DNA from: Camarhynchus parvulus
Taxonomy: Eukaryota; Chordata; Aves; Passeriformes; Thraupidae
Reading direction: 5' to 3'
Assembly (NCBI RefSeq): GCF_901933205.1
Contig: NC_044584.1
Coordinates: 11,945,001-12,009,000, forward strand
Length of the DNA stretch: 64,000 bases
The stretch's first letter is position 1, and the number at the start of each line of letters is the position of its first letter. Positions 27,101 to 38,778 of this stretch are shown piece by piece. The translations under genes and the position numbers were made by a program. The notes under the pieces are model-generated. The model was not told where the DNA came from and ran no database searches. It worked only from the letters and a program-made list of their open reading frames with translations.

Positions 27101-28302
27101 GCAAACGAATTTCAGCATGAAATGCAAATGTGTAAAAAGGCAAGGAGCACTAATCTAATGGACCAATATAAGTGGGTTGCTTAGAGATGGCAAAGTGCAC
27201 CGGATGCTGCTGACAAAGATCTTTTTCCCCATGCCCCGGCTCATCTCTGAAAGCCCAAACGCCCTCGCTGCTGTGAACCACAGCTTCATGCCCACTTCCC
27301 CAGCAGATGCTGCTTTGGAAGCCTCCAAGAGGGCACCCCAGGAGGTACTGCCTGGGTATGATTTTGAGTGTAATTACACTCATGGATGTGGGTTATTTGT
27401 AGTTCTAGTGATGGAAAGGGAAAAAAAAATGACACATGTCCTCATGCAACATTTTAATAGAGCTGCAGGAGTCTATATTTATAGAGTAACCAAGTGTCTT
27501 AAACAGCTACATAAAAAGCAAATGGAAGGAGACACTAATTCACTTGAGAGTATAAGCATTGCATTTATAGGGGAAAAAATGTCCTGTCTGACAACCATTC
27601 CAGTCAGCATCTGTTATGAGAACAATCTGCCTGAATATTATCTGACACAGGACATGGCATAAAAAATCAGCAAGAGGACCCTGACCAAATTTAAAGATCA
27701 GGCTCATTTGAAGTTTCCAGACAAGTAAGTTACCAGAAGCAAATTAAAGCCCGCACAGTAAGGAACATGTTCCAAAGTTAAAGGAGCAGCTGAAGAGAAC
27801 AGGGCAGGGCCAGTTTCAAAGCTGAGGGGGGCTGTGAACAGAAATCAGCCAGTCAGCACAAGGGCTGCATGCTGCACTTGGAGCTATCACAGGTAATCGA
27901 GCTGGAAATCCACATCAAAGCACTTGGAAAAGAGAGAGACACGGTGGTGGGCCAGCTTAAGTGCTGTTGGCATCACCCCAACAAAAAACAACAACAAAAA
28001 GAAAGCACATTTTCACCAGATTTGGCACTGCCCACAGAAAAAGACACCCCTGCAGTCCCTGTTCTCAAAGCAGAGCAAAGCACGGCTCTCAGTGACAGCC
28101 ACACTGGGGAGACACCAAACTCTGCTGTGAGCAGCAGCTCCAGGTCTGAACCCTCCTGAACAACCCTGGGCCCTCCCAGAGAGGGGCACAGCCTGGCACA
28201 GAGCTGGGGTCCTGCCCTGAGCCTTTCCATCCTGCTATTCTCATGAGGAGGATCTTTCAAAAGAATAAACCGAGGACACCAAGAGGCTGGGAACAGCCCT
28301 GG
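24186..28302 (-). other. XYLT1: XYLT1 intron 1 segment, no gene seen
   Basis: Intronic DNA with no recognised exon. Open frames such as 27177-27662 (161 codons, plus) and 24273-24653 have no recognisable domain and are within chance for this composition. GC-richer patches lie near 24.3-24.6 and 25.2-25.8 kb. Confidence 0.65.
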
Positions 28303-28745
28303 GTCTTTCTTGAGGGAAAGGGAAAGGCAAGGGAAAATCAGCTTTAAGAAAATCCAGCTAAAAATCATGAGGGTAATAGAACGAGAAGCAGCCCATATAG
28401 CTTCATACAGAATAAAGCCTGCCAGACAAATTTAATTGCTTTATTTGTTCTTTGATAGAGTTAGAGATCAGTGGATGAAAGGAACACAGAGGAGATCATG
28501 TTTCCTGGATTTCAGGACAGCACATGTGTCTCACGAAATCCTAATTGAAAAATTAATTCAAAAAGACTTGGGAAGGGGCAAGCACAGCACTGGAATTGAG
28601 AACTTGCTGCAGGACTGTAAACAAATGATAATGATAAATGGCACGGTATTGAGCTGAGGGGAGGTCATATTGAACAAATTCATTAATGACCTGGAACGAG
28701 GATTAAAGAGCACGCCAACAAAATCTGATGATTGCATTAAAGCTC
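28303..28745 (+). mobile_element. Decayed CR1-like LINE, reverse transcriptase fragment
   Basis: The DNA from AATAAAGCCTGCCAGACAAA onward matches the usual run-in to the reverse transcriptase palm of CR1/L3-type LINEs. Broken frames read FLDFRTAHVSHEILIEKL, where intact elements have a 'DFSKAFDTVSHDIL' type segment, then MIMINGT and later NKFINDLERG, where elements have 'FNIFINDLDEG'. A stop codon and a deletion remove the part that would carry the SGVPQGS region, and the FADD-type catalytic box is not intact. It is a dead, old copy. The left limit is approximate. Confidence 0.72.
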
Positions 28746-31700
28746 GATTGTGTCTGATGGGTGCAAGGCTGCTGGAAGGTGAAGGGGACACATCCAGCAC
28801 CAGGATCCTGCTCCCAGATCCTTGGCAGGCAGGGCTGGCATGCTCCAGCCACAGCAGCCTGCCATCCATCGCCCTCACAGCGCTGCACATCTCCTTCCCT
28901 GCTGGCCACCCTGAAATCAACAGCATTTCCTGCTGCCCAAGAGCCAAACGAGATGTGTGGCAGCAACACAGCCCCTGGCACACATCAGGAATGCAGGAGT
29001 GCACTGACAAGAGGAAGGCTGAGACCTCCCAGACAAACACAGCCAGGAAAAGAAAATCCCACCACTAAAAATAACAAAAATGCCTTAAATCCCACCAACT
29101 TGTGTTACCATGATCTTCCTGATACAGCTTAAAAAATTGTGGGGTTATGGATTAAAGTCCCTGATAAATCCATTTGGGACCAGACACTTCCTCTGCATGA
29201 ACTTACTACATTCCAATCTTTAAGACAGGGGAGGAGAAAATTAAAGAAACAAACAAACAAAAACTCCTAACCCAAAACAACAGATATGACCAAAAAAATC
29301 CCGACCAAACAAACAACTTTTTGAAAAATTTGAATGAAACTTTTAACAAAAGAATTTGGTAACATTGATCTTTAAAGGATGAAATACATAATTTACTTTT
29401 TGTAAGTACAGCAGCTGATTTTCAGCTTTGGAAGTATTGAGGGTTTAGCACTAGACTTTGAGTTTTATCAATAAGCTACAGGAAAAGATAAAGAACATGC
29501 AGGTAGAACAGCAGTTTTGGCTCCCTTCTGCAGTTTTTATGCCAGAACTAAAACATATTTTTCCCAAATAACAGAACCTATCCATCATTTTTATTATCAG
29601 CCTGGATGCAGATCCAAGTTTCATCACTTGGTAAGTTAGAAAAACTCATTAGCATCTGTGTGTGTAGGGAGCCCATAAGAACACCTCATTAACTCATTAA
29701 AGAGGATTCTCACAGAGATTAGCTTAGTCAATCCTTCATTTAGCTACCAATCCATTCATGTGATGCTATTAAGCCCCTCATAAACAGCCAAGTGCTTAGT
29801 AATACACTGTAGGAGCTCAGGTTTGAACCCTACCCTGGTGCACACCGCTGCTGGACTTGTGCTGCACCACCATGGAAATCACTGCAGCCCCAAAGGATCA
29901 TTTATTTCCAAATGATGAGCTGAAGCCAACACGTTGGACTAAGATGGGACACAATAACAGTACCCAAACCCCACGATTTCAAACCATTCTTAAACAAACC
30001 TTGCTCCACATCACACATTTGATGACATGACAAGAAACATGCACAGGCAAAAGAAAGGGTTGCAGTATTGCAGTGCAATATTTATTAAGAGCTGCTCACT
30101 GCCTGAATGGGGAAGCAGTCAGTGAGGAACCTCCCACCTCCATCCTTAATTTCCAGGTTTTTCTTCTTTTCCTTCCCTCTAATCCCTCTTCCATGCATCA
30201 CTGCTGTCACACCATCTGCAATCTATTTTCAATAAGTCACCTCTGCATAACCAGCACATCTGCCTCTGCCAAGAGAGGCTTCCAGCACTGCTTTGGCTCA
30301 CTACAGTCCCAATGATGACAGAGAGGCAAAATCTGCCACTTGCACACATCACACAGGTATTGTGTGTTGGTAAATAGCAATTGTCATCCAGATGGCCCTA
30401 CAGCAGCTGCATTTTGCACTGGCCTTCAGATGGCACAGTGACAACTGCTCCTGTAAGAACATGAACATGAGCCCTTTGATTCCTGCCAAAGCATCTCCAC
30501 TCCCTGCACTGCAGTCAGCGCTGCCTCCACACTGGGAGGTGTCAGAGGATTTCAGCCCATCTAAATTCATATCCTTAATACAGATGCACAATTTTATTTT
30601 CAAGCTGAATAATTCAAAGAACATTAATTCATTCCCATCTGCTTCAATGAAACAGATTTGTAAGATCCTAATTAGTTTGTGTGTCCACAGTCCCCTTCTG
30701 ACCAAGAGCACCGGCTTGGTTTTGGCTGTGGCTGTGAATAAAAGGCCCCACAACTCTTTACTGCAGCTCAGTATCATCTCACAAACATTCAGCTCAGACC
30801 TAGCAACTGCTCTGTCACATCCAATCCACTTTGGAAAACATAAAATAATCTCTGTTACTGGAGGACAAACATGGCAGCTTGCAGGATGTGCAGGGGGGCA
30901 GAGCTGCCTGCCTGACCCCAGGCAGCTGCCTGGGACTGAGGCTGTGTAAAAGTGGCTTTCCAGATTTCAGGAACTCAGACAAAAGATGCTATTAATGGCC
31001 CTTGGGGCTGGAGGGGGGAAATCCTTGAATGCAAACTTTCAAGTCATTGCACATTGAGGAAGAAGAGTAAACAACAAGAAAAACTTGCTCACAATAAAGG
31101 ATTTTGTGAAAGGGAACTCCACAGCTTGGTAGTATCACAAGCACCCTAGGAATCTGGAGAATGAGATGGGAGAAACTGTGGGGAGACTGAAGTTAAAAAC
31201 TGCACACTGCATGGTTCATTTTCCTGTAATTCCTTTTATTCATTGCTATAATCAACTTGACATGCAAAGCTGTTCCCAATTTACTGACAGCTTTTCAGCT
31301 GACATCTCCCTCTCAAGGTATTTTTTTTTTCAAACTTAAATAGCTAATTATTCATTGCCTTAAACCAGGATATATAACAATGTCAGGAAATCATCTGTTC
31401 AAGTTATATCAAAAAGCCTTCGGGGATTAGTTCATCTCTTTTGTATGCTGCAGAAAACACTCACTTGTAAACAATTAAATCATCATTTGAAATCTGTCTA
31501 CACTTTTAGCATCTCTGAATGTAGATTGAAAAACCATATAAACAAGTACCTTATTGTTGCATCTAGAACCCAGGGCTGAAAGGTTTTCCATCACAGCATC
31601 TGAATTTACAGGCTAATACAGGCTCTCTGTAAAACCTGTAAAAAAATCTAAAAAAATGCAATAGCTGCTTAAGGATCCCAGTTACACTATTCTTAGGTTA

Positions 31701-33853
31701 TGCTGAGAGCAGAAGACATGCCACAAGGATATCAACACATTTTGGCACAGAGGCACCTGACCTCCATGTAACAGAGTCATGGCTGATAGAAACAAAAGCA
31801 TTTAAATTTAGCCATAAAGGCTCAGCCATTGGCCTGAACCTACAGTACCCAAACCTCAGAGTAGCCTGCTTCAAGATGCAAGCTCCTGCACAACACATTA
31901 GAAGAGACCAAGGGACATCACTGGAGCAGAACCATTTAAAACTGGTTTTAGATTCCTATTTGAAATTAATCTATTTCTTTTTGGTCTCCTACTGACTCCT
32001 TGCCTACATTTTTATGGTCTGTAGCTTTGTGGAATACAAATACAATGCAAGTAGAACATTCTATAGGAAGAAGCTCCTTTCTCAGTCTGTCTTGGGCTGA
32101 GCACTGCAGCAGAAAGTTACCAAGCCTGGACAGTGCTTGTCTGCACATCTCATTACAGTTGTGCAGCCTGAGAGCTTCCATCACCACCCCTGAAAGGGAG
32201 CAGTAGTATTCCACTACCCAAAGTGTTCCTTAGCTTTGAAAATTTGCTTGGGCAAATATATATTTTACAACTACACTGGTCACTCAAGGTTTTCATTACA
32301 GAGTTATCCCTATGCTCAAGAATTTAACTCTCTATTCTACTTCTCTAAATCAAAAACCTGTAAAAGTATTGAGATGAAAGGCAAACCTGCTGTTACTGCT
32401 TCACCACCAATTGTGTGATTTCGTGGCTTTAGCACCTTGATAAATGTTTTGGCTAATTGATTTGAATCACTGCAGCTGTATCCTTTTTATGATACAATTG
32501 CTGACCCAGTCAAGAGAACAAAACAAAACAAATTATCTTCCTTATGGAATGAAAGCCAAGTAGGTTCTTGTGAAACTACGACTTCCTTTCAGTTAGTGGA
32601 AGAAAACAGAGCACAGAGACAGAGGGGATGCAGAGAGCACGTCATTGTTTCAGAGAGGAACTCCTCCATGGCCAAGGACTCCACTGAGATGGGATCACTG
32701 AGGCACAGAGCTTCAGCTCTCCGGCACTCAGGGTGCCTTTGGTCACAAAAATGGGCCATGGGCACTTTCTGATTAAGTCAGTGCCCAGATCTGGGATAGT
32801 GAGTTACTATGGTGGAAATTGCAAATATGACAAGACAGGAATGAATTTTACATATTTAAAGGGCATTTCCCAACATCTTGAGTCCTCAGCAGCACTGAAA
32901 AACTCACCTAGAACTAAAGGAAGAACAGTTAAAGTCAGCTCCTCTCATATGCCCAGAGGAGAGGTTTGGGTTTATTGTCTGTTTCTTTATGATTGTTTGG
33001 TTTGTGGGTTTTGTTTGTTCACTTATTTGATTTTTTAACTAAAACTGAGGAGTACATACTTCAGTTTCTGACATGGTACCTTCAAGTAAATCAACACAGA
33101 AACTGTAAACTAGTGGGAAGTTGTAGGCAGGTTCTCGCCCAAGCATAAGGAAAAGTTTCCTACTTGCTGGAACAAACCAGAACTTCTGAGAAGAGTGCAG
33201 ACTGATCATCCAGGCTTAGTACAAAAAACAGAATTACAAGAAGTTGGTACATGTACAACATCTCTTTTCTTGAAGATGCCATCACTGATCTAAAGCGTAA
33301 ATAAACACTGCTGCTCTGTCAGAGGCAGATAATTTACTGAACATGACATTGCTAATGGCAATATTATACAAGTGTTTCAGACAAAAAAAATCTGAAGAAG
33401 GTATTCCTTACCCTAACAATTCTGCAACTGACAGGTGACTGCTGGGCTGCAGATAGGAAATTCAGCTTTATCTAAGAGGAAACACACCTCAGCTCATGCT
33501 TTTGGTAGTTTCCGAGAGCAACAGTTCCTTTAAGGAAAGTCAATGCATATATCAAACACCTCTTAAACTATAAATAACAAGATTCCTGTATCTGAAAAAT
33601 AATGCAGGTTTTCAACATTACCTCTCTCCTAGAATAATTATATTTTTAGAGAGGTAACAAGTTTTAAAATACAAAATTTCCACGGCAAAATCTGTCAATT
33701 TTGACAGTGTTCAATTCTAAGGAAATGGCTTTATTTTTTTAAAACTGTGTACTAATTAACCATCAGAAGAAAACATTTAATTTATTTGTATTATTTTTAT
33801 TGACAATAAACTGAAAATATCAGGGGAAGTGAACCATAAGTCTGCTTGAATAT

Positions 33854-33919
33854 GAGCTAACACTGCTCCTGCCCTATCATGCATGTATGCTTGAGCTGAC
33901 ACTGCTCATGCCTATCATG
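33854..33919 (+). repeat. 39-bp tandem duplication
   Basis: GAGCTAACACTGCTCCTGCC at 33854 recurs as GAGCTGACACTGCTCATGCC at 33893, each followed by a CTATCATG end. Two diverged copies are offset by 39 bases. Confidence 0.8.
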
Positions 33920-34092
33920 TACCATATCTGTATCAGAATTTGACTTTGGGGATGTTTTTAATTTCAATTAAAAAAGAGCAAGTCACCACATCTGACCTTG
34001 GAAAGGACATAAGGGGTAGGCTTGTAAAGAAAGGATCATCAAAATAGCAATCACTGGCTTTTTACACAGATGTCTTTGAAAGCAACCAAACA

Positions 34093-34129
34093 CATCCTCT
34101 CATTCATCCTCTCATTCATTCATTCACTC
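34093..34129 (+). repeat. ATTC-type microsatellite
   Basis: A run of CATCCTCT, CATTCATCCTCT and then CATTCATTCATTCACTC, that is an ATTC array with CTCT interruptions. Short and imperfect. Confidence 0.85.
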
Positions 34130-37100
34130 CGTAATGGCCAGGAGAAAGCCTGTTCCCCTGGAGCAGAGCTCATACTGTCTAAGGCAGAGCTTTCTCAGTA
34201 AGCAAGAAATACCATTGTTCTAAGCTAAGCAGAAACTTAATGCACAGCCCTTCTGATCTGTTTTAATGGACTGAAGGTTAAGAAACTTCATGACCTTCTT
34301 CAACACGTGCTAATCAGGATCTTTAAATAGTAATGGATGGGCTTTATCCTCAAGTTCTCCTAAAAAAGACAGCTCATTTCCGAAAAAGGAAGCAAGGAAA
34401 TGAGCCTCTGAATTTTTGATTGCTAGCTGAGGAAAAGTAATACACAAAGCCCTGAAAAGGAGGAGTTACAGTGCTGAAGTGAGATGACTCAGAGTACTGC
34501 AGTTAAGAGCTCAAACCTGCAGAGAGCCCTCGGGAGGACAGGAGCAGGGGCCAGGGTGGTCTGGCTTGCATCAATCCTGGCCATGACTTTCTGGAAGTAA
34601 TGAAAGATCCAGATGAGAAGATCACTGATGAGGAGATAAAAATACCATAAAGTAATGTTTGAAACACATAATTAATAAGTGCTTCACAGCAGGAGAAAGG
34701 AAGCATTGCTCTCCATGAACACGGGGACTCATTCATTCAAACACTGATGTGCTCAGCACTACCCCATACAACCAAAATACAGCCTCTTTACTATTAAGGG
34801 ATTACAGTCCTTTACTCTGTTTATACTAACAGATATGGAGGTCTCTGTTTCAGAGCATTACTCTGCAGTAAGTGACCATTAAAGATGTCCACACCCTTCC
34901 CACCAGGAGACATACTGCAATGTTTTTATGACCAGTGCTCTCCTGAAACTTCAGATGGACTGGATTATTTTCCTTCCTATGCTGCATCACAATGGTTGTG
35001 AAAACCTTTCTCTGAATTTATCAGAGCAAGTCCTTTATGCCTTCAATAACTTAAGGCTGCAAGAAAGACTTACGCCTAAATTTCTCATGAAAAATTAAAA
35101 ATGAAATTTTAAGAGAAACCTCTACATTCAGTAACATGAGTTGATCACCTACTCAGGAGCCAATAAAAGTGTATTTTTTTGAAATGCTTAACACTTTATA
35201 AATCCATTTGACTACTCAGGAACTTTGCTTTTTGTATTAATTTCTCCAAAATCCACTTTCTCACTGCATGGGATGTAAGAGCAATTAGAATGCTCTTTGC
35301 TTTCACATGTACATCCTGGGAAGAAAACAATGCCACATAAACCAGACTTTTATTGAACAGGGAGATTATTGTATCACTTTACAGCAATCCACTACAAACT
35401 AATTCCTTCCAACCTAAAGCCAAATATGCCAGCTGATGGTGTCTAAGGAAAATAAAAAGTATCAGGCACTGAATAAACTCTAATGGCAACTCAAGAACAG
35501 GTCTTGAAGGCAAATCCTTTAGTCCTGCACAATCAGTCCTTGCTGTTGGCAAGGCAGAGAGCTCTGAGAATGCAAACACTCACTGTGCTGGCACGCTATA
35601 CCATCAGCACCAGGGCTCTGACTTTGCTATTTCCCCAAGGAGCAGCAATTTTCTTTGTGCAGCACAAGGCAGTGTGGCTTTCCAAGGGCACCTCACAGCC
35701 CAGTTCCAGCCATTGAGTGTGGCTGCCAGCAGGCACCCTGCTCCCAGGGACACGGGGCACAGCCAGGGCTCCTGCCAGGCTGCCCTCACCTGTGACACCA
35801 GGGGACACAACACCTGGGATTGTTGCAGAGGGAGGCGGCCAAATTAAACAAATAATGATTATGAGGGTTTAAAAGCAGTTATGGATGTCACAGGGCCTTG
35901 CTTTTCTTTCCCTTGGACAAAAAGTTACTTGACTGAACCCAAAAGGAAGCTGGGACTGACTCCCGAAAATAGCAGCTACCCAAGAGAGGCAGCCCTCAAA
36001 ATGCAGCTGAGACACCAGCTGAACATTGTCTCCATTTACACACCATTTTTTCTGTAGTTCTTGCAAAATACTAGCCAAAAGTTTTCTCTTTTCACTACAT
36101 GAAACAATGGTGATATTTGCTTTTCAATTTTTAGGAGGCCACCAACAGTTTTAGTGTAACCATAACATTTTGAATAGTATTTTCCAAGCTCTTTATAATA
36201 GACACAAACAGTCAAGCCCATTGAAATTCACAACATGAAACAGATGCATGTACAAGGTACACCAGATCTAACATTTTGCACCACAATATATTTAAACATT
36301 TCTGAGCTGACATCAGACACTGCTTAAATTCCATGCAGATAATGGATGGACAGTACCACCCACAGCTCAAAGCTCTGGGCAACTTCTGCATCAAGAACAA
36401 GTTGCAAAGAGCAGTGGAAGGTAACTAGACAGGGCAGGAGTGGAAGCAATCTGCACTAAGGCAGGAGTGTGGGGAAGGAGAGCCATTCTGCACTGCTCTG
36501 CTCCCAAAGGAACCACAGGCAAGGCCAGTCTAGTCAGCAGACCAAGAGTTATCCCATCCTGCTTGGTCTAGTGCTTAAAAATAAAAAGAAGTGCAAAACA
36601 AAACAGTGGTGTTAGGCAAGCAACCTAAATGACAAGTCTTTTTTACTGTCAGGTGTGAATATCAGTACGAGCAGAAGTCTGAAGTATGTCATCACAGAGT
36701 ATCCTGAAAGTGATAAAAAGATCCCCAGCTAAAAAGAAGCAAAGCCCTCCTACACCTTAATATGTAATGCAAAAGCTCCTTACTTTGGTTCATACAAAAA
36801 GAGCTAAGTTGATCACTCACAGAATATCAAATAACCTGTTCTAATTCATATCCTCCCAACAACACCAACAGCTGGGAGCCAGTGGTACCGCTTGTCACAC
36901 ATGACCTGGCACACCACAGCCACTTTAACCATGAAGCCAGCTCAGGGTTATACAGATGGTCCTCAAAATATTCTATACACTGTCATTGAAAATTGTGGCC
37001 AAGAGCAATTTGAATTGTGTAGCTCAGAAAATCACAACAGCAGCCTGCCCACGTACCAGTAAATAACAAGGATAAGCAACTTATTAATAAATTAAACCAA

Positions 37101-38660
37101 CCTACACAGAGTGCTTAGCAGGAGAGGACTTGTTTGGTATTTCTGCAGGGTATATTTAAGTATTTCTGACTGATGTAGCTTTTATGTCAGGGAGGTAACA
37201 CAGTAGAGCTCACTGAGCTTAATTTATGCTCACTATGCAAACCACAGCCAGCTGTGAATTTATTAAAATCCTTATTGCAATAACCATATCACTTCAAGCA
37301 TGAAAGTCATAGTTCCACTTTCAGGCTTAGTCAACTGATTTTAAAAAAAAAGGAGGGCAGGGTTAAGATAATAGTGTTAACAGTGTTTAGGTGATCAAGG
37401 TGAAAACATGACCAACTGAGTAGTTCCTACAAAGCAGGGCTGCTCCTCCTTGCAGCTGCCCCAGCAGAATCTCCTGTGGAAGAGCCCAGGCCATGGGTTT
37501 GGGGCTCTGATCCCAGCCAGGTGGGGACACCAGGCCTGGCAACCCAGGGAAACACAACTGGGTTATGGCAAAGATGAATGATGCATGCACACACAATGAG
37601 CTGCTGAACTCCTGGACACACCCTTCCATCAGCATTTTAGAGCCATCCAGCAGCTCCAGTTTTCCATTCACTTGGTAAATAACTGAATTTTTCAAAACTG
37701 CCAAGACCACCTGCAATGGCTAAAGGTTGTACAACCTGTGGATAACGTGGAGAGAGATATGTCCTCTGATGAGGAGAAAACAAACAAGGATCCAGACAAA
37801 CGAGGGCAGATTCAGGCAGCCAGGAGACCTGGTCTTGATTTCTTATTGTAGATGTGCCACCAACCCTTTGGAGGCCTCGGGCTACCTTTCATTTCCTACA
37901 GATGTGGCAGCAAATTCATACACATTTACAGGGCACCACACTTGTACTGAGGTCAAACAAAATCAGGAATCTTTTTACCAGATCATCCTGCAGATTTCCA
38001 GCACTACTATCAAGTGGATTACTCTAACCTAATCCAATCTAAAACAATTTGATGGGAAAAAAGCCCTCGGATATTTCAAATTCATATTACAGCCCAACTT
38101 CAACAAGATATCTTGGGGGTACCTCCTTTGCCTGGGGGCTCTCACCCTTTCAGAGTTCAAAGGCTCACCACAAAAACAGGTGTGACAGCATTTCAAAAAA
38201 GGCTGCAACCCCATTTTCTTGTCAAGTTGCAATCTGTAGTTTGCAACAGAGCAACTGAAATGACAAAAATTACTTTTGTGATAATCTCTGCATTTGTCTT
38301 CTTTTTCAAAATCATGTAATATGGCTTTACCTTAAAGGGATGACACCTGAAATGAATACAATCATAACTCCTCATTGGCCTATTAAATCAAAACTGATAA
38401 AAGTTAGCAATAAAAAATTAATTTAATTCCTACCTAAAGCTGGGTGGAAATGTCACTGTATTAACTGAGGTCAGTTTGCAGCCAGGCCTTGCTCTCTGCC
38501 TCAGTAAAGTGCATCCTATTAAAACAATGTTGTGGAAATGAACCAAGATCAAGCTCTGCTGCCTCTCAGACAGGTACCAGCCCCAGCTTCTGCAGCTGAT
38601 ACCCAGCCCAGGGTGCCTGGGCTGTGTTCTCATCACCTGCCTTGCCCCAGGAAGCACAGC

Positions 38661-38778
38661 CACAGGGCACTCTAGCACTGACAAAATCCTCTATCCCAAA
38701 CCCCACAGGGCTGCACACAACACTGACACCCATCCCAAACCCCACAGGGCACTCTTAACACTGACCCCTGTCCCAAAC
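38661..38778 (+). repeat. Three-copy minisatellite, about 40 bp unit
   Basis: Three units begin CACAGGGC and end TCCCAAAC: 38661-38703 (43 bases), 38704-38742 (39) and 38743-38778 (36). The ends are conserved, while the middle is variable but keeps the core CACTGAC. The units have diverged, so the array is not very recent. Confidence 0.8.

Noticed and set aside
27177..27662. 161-codon open frame on the plus strand
   Set aside because: Low-complexity-free but unlike any family I know. No splice or start context, consistent with chance.
28558..29040. 160-codon open frame on the minus strand
   Set aside because: Its lower half is the reverse strand of the decayed CR1 reverse transcriptase, and the remainder shows no family.
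30392..30949. 185-codon open frame on the plus strand
   Set aside because: No recognisable domain, no promoter context and ordinary base composition. A frame of this size is not surprising in 64 kb read in six frames. A 142-codon frame lies opposite it.
35400..35435. Possible CR1 3' end (CCTTCCAACCTAAA)
   Set aside because: Only the short TTCCAACCT motif fits. The GGTTGGACT arm and the terminal ATTCTATG repeats are missing.
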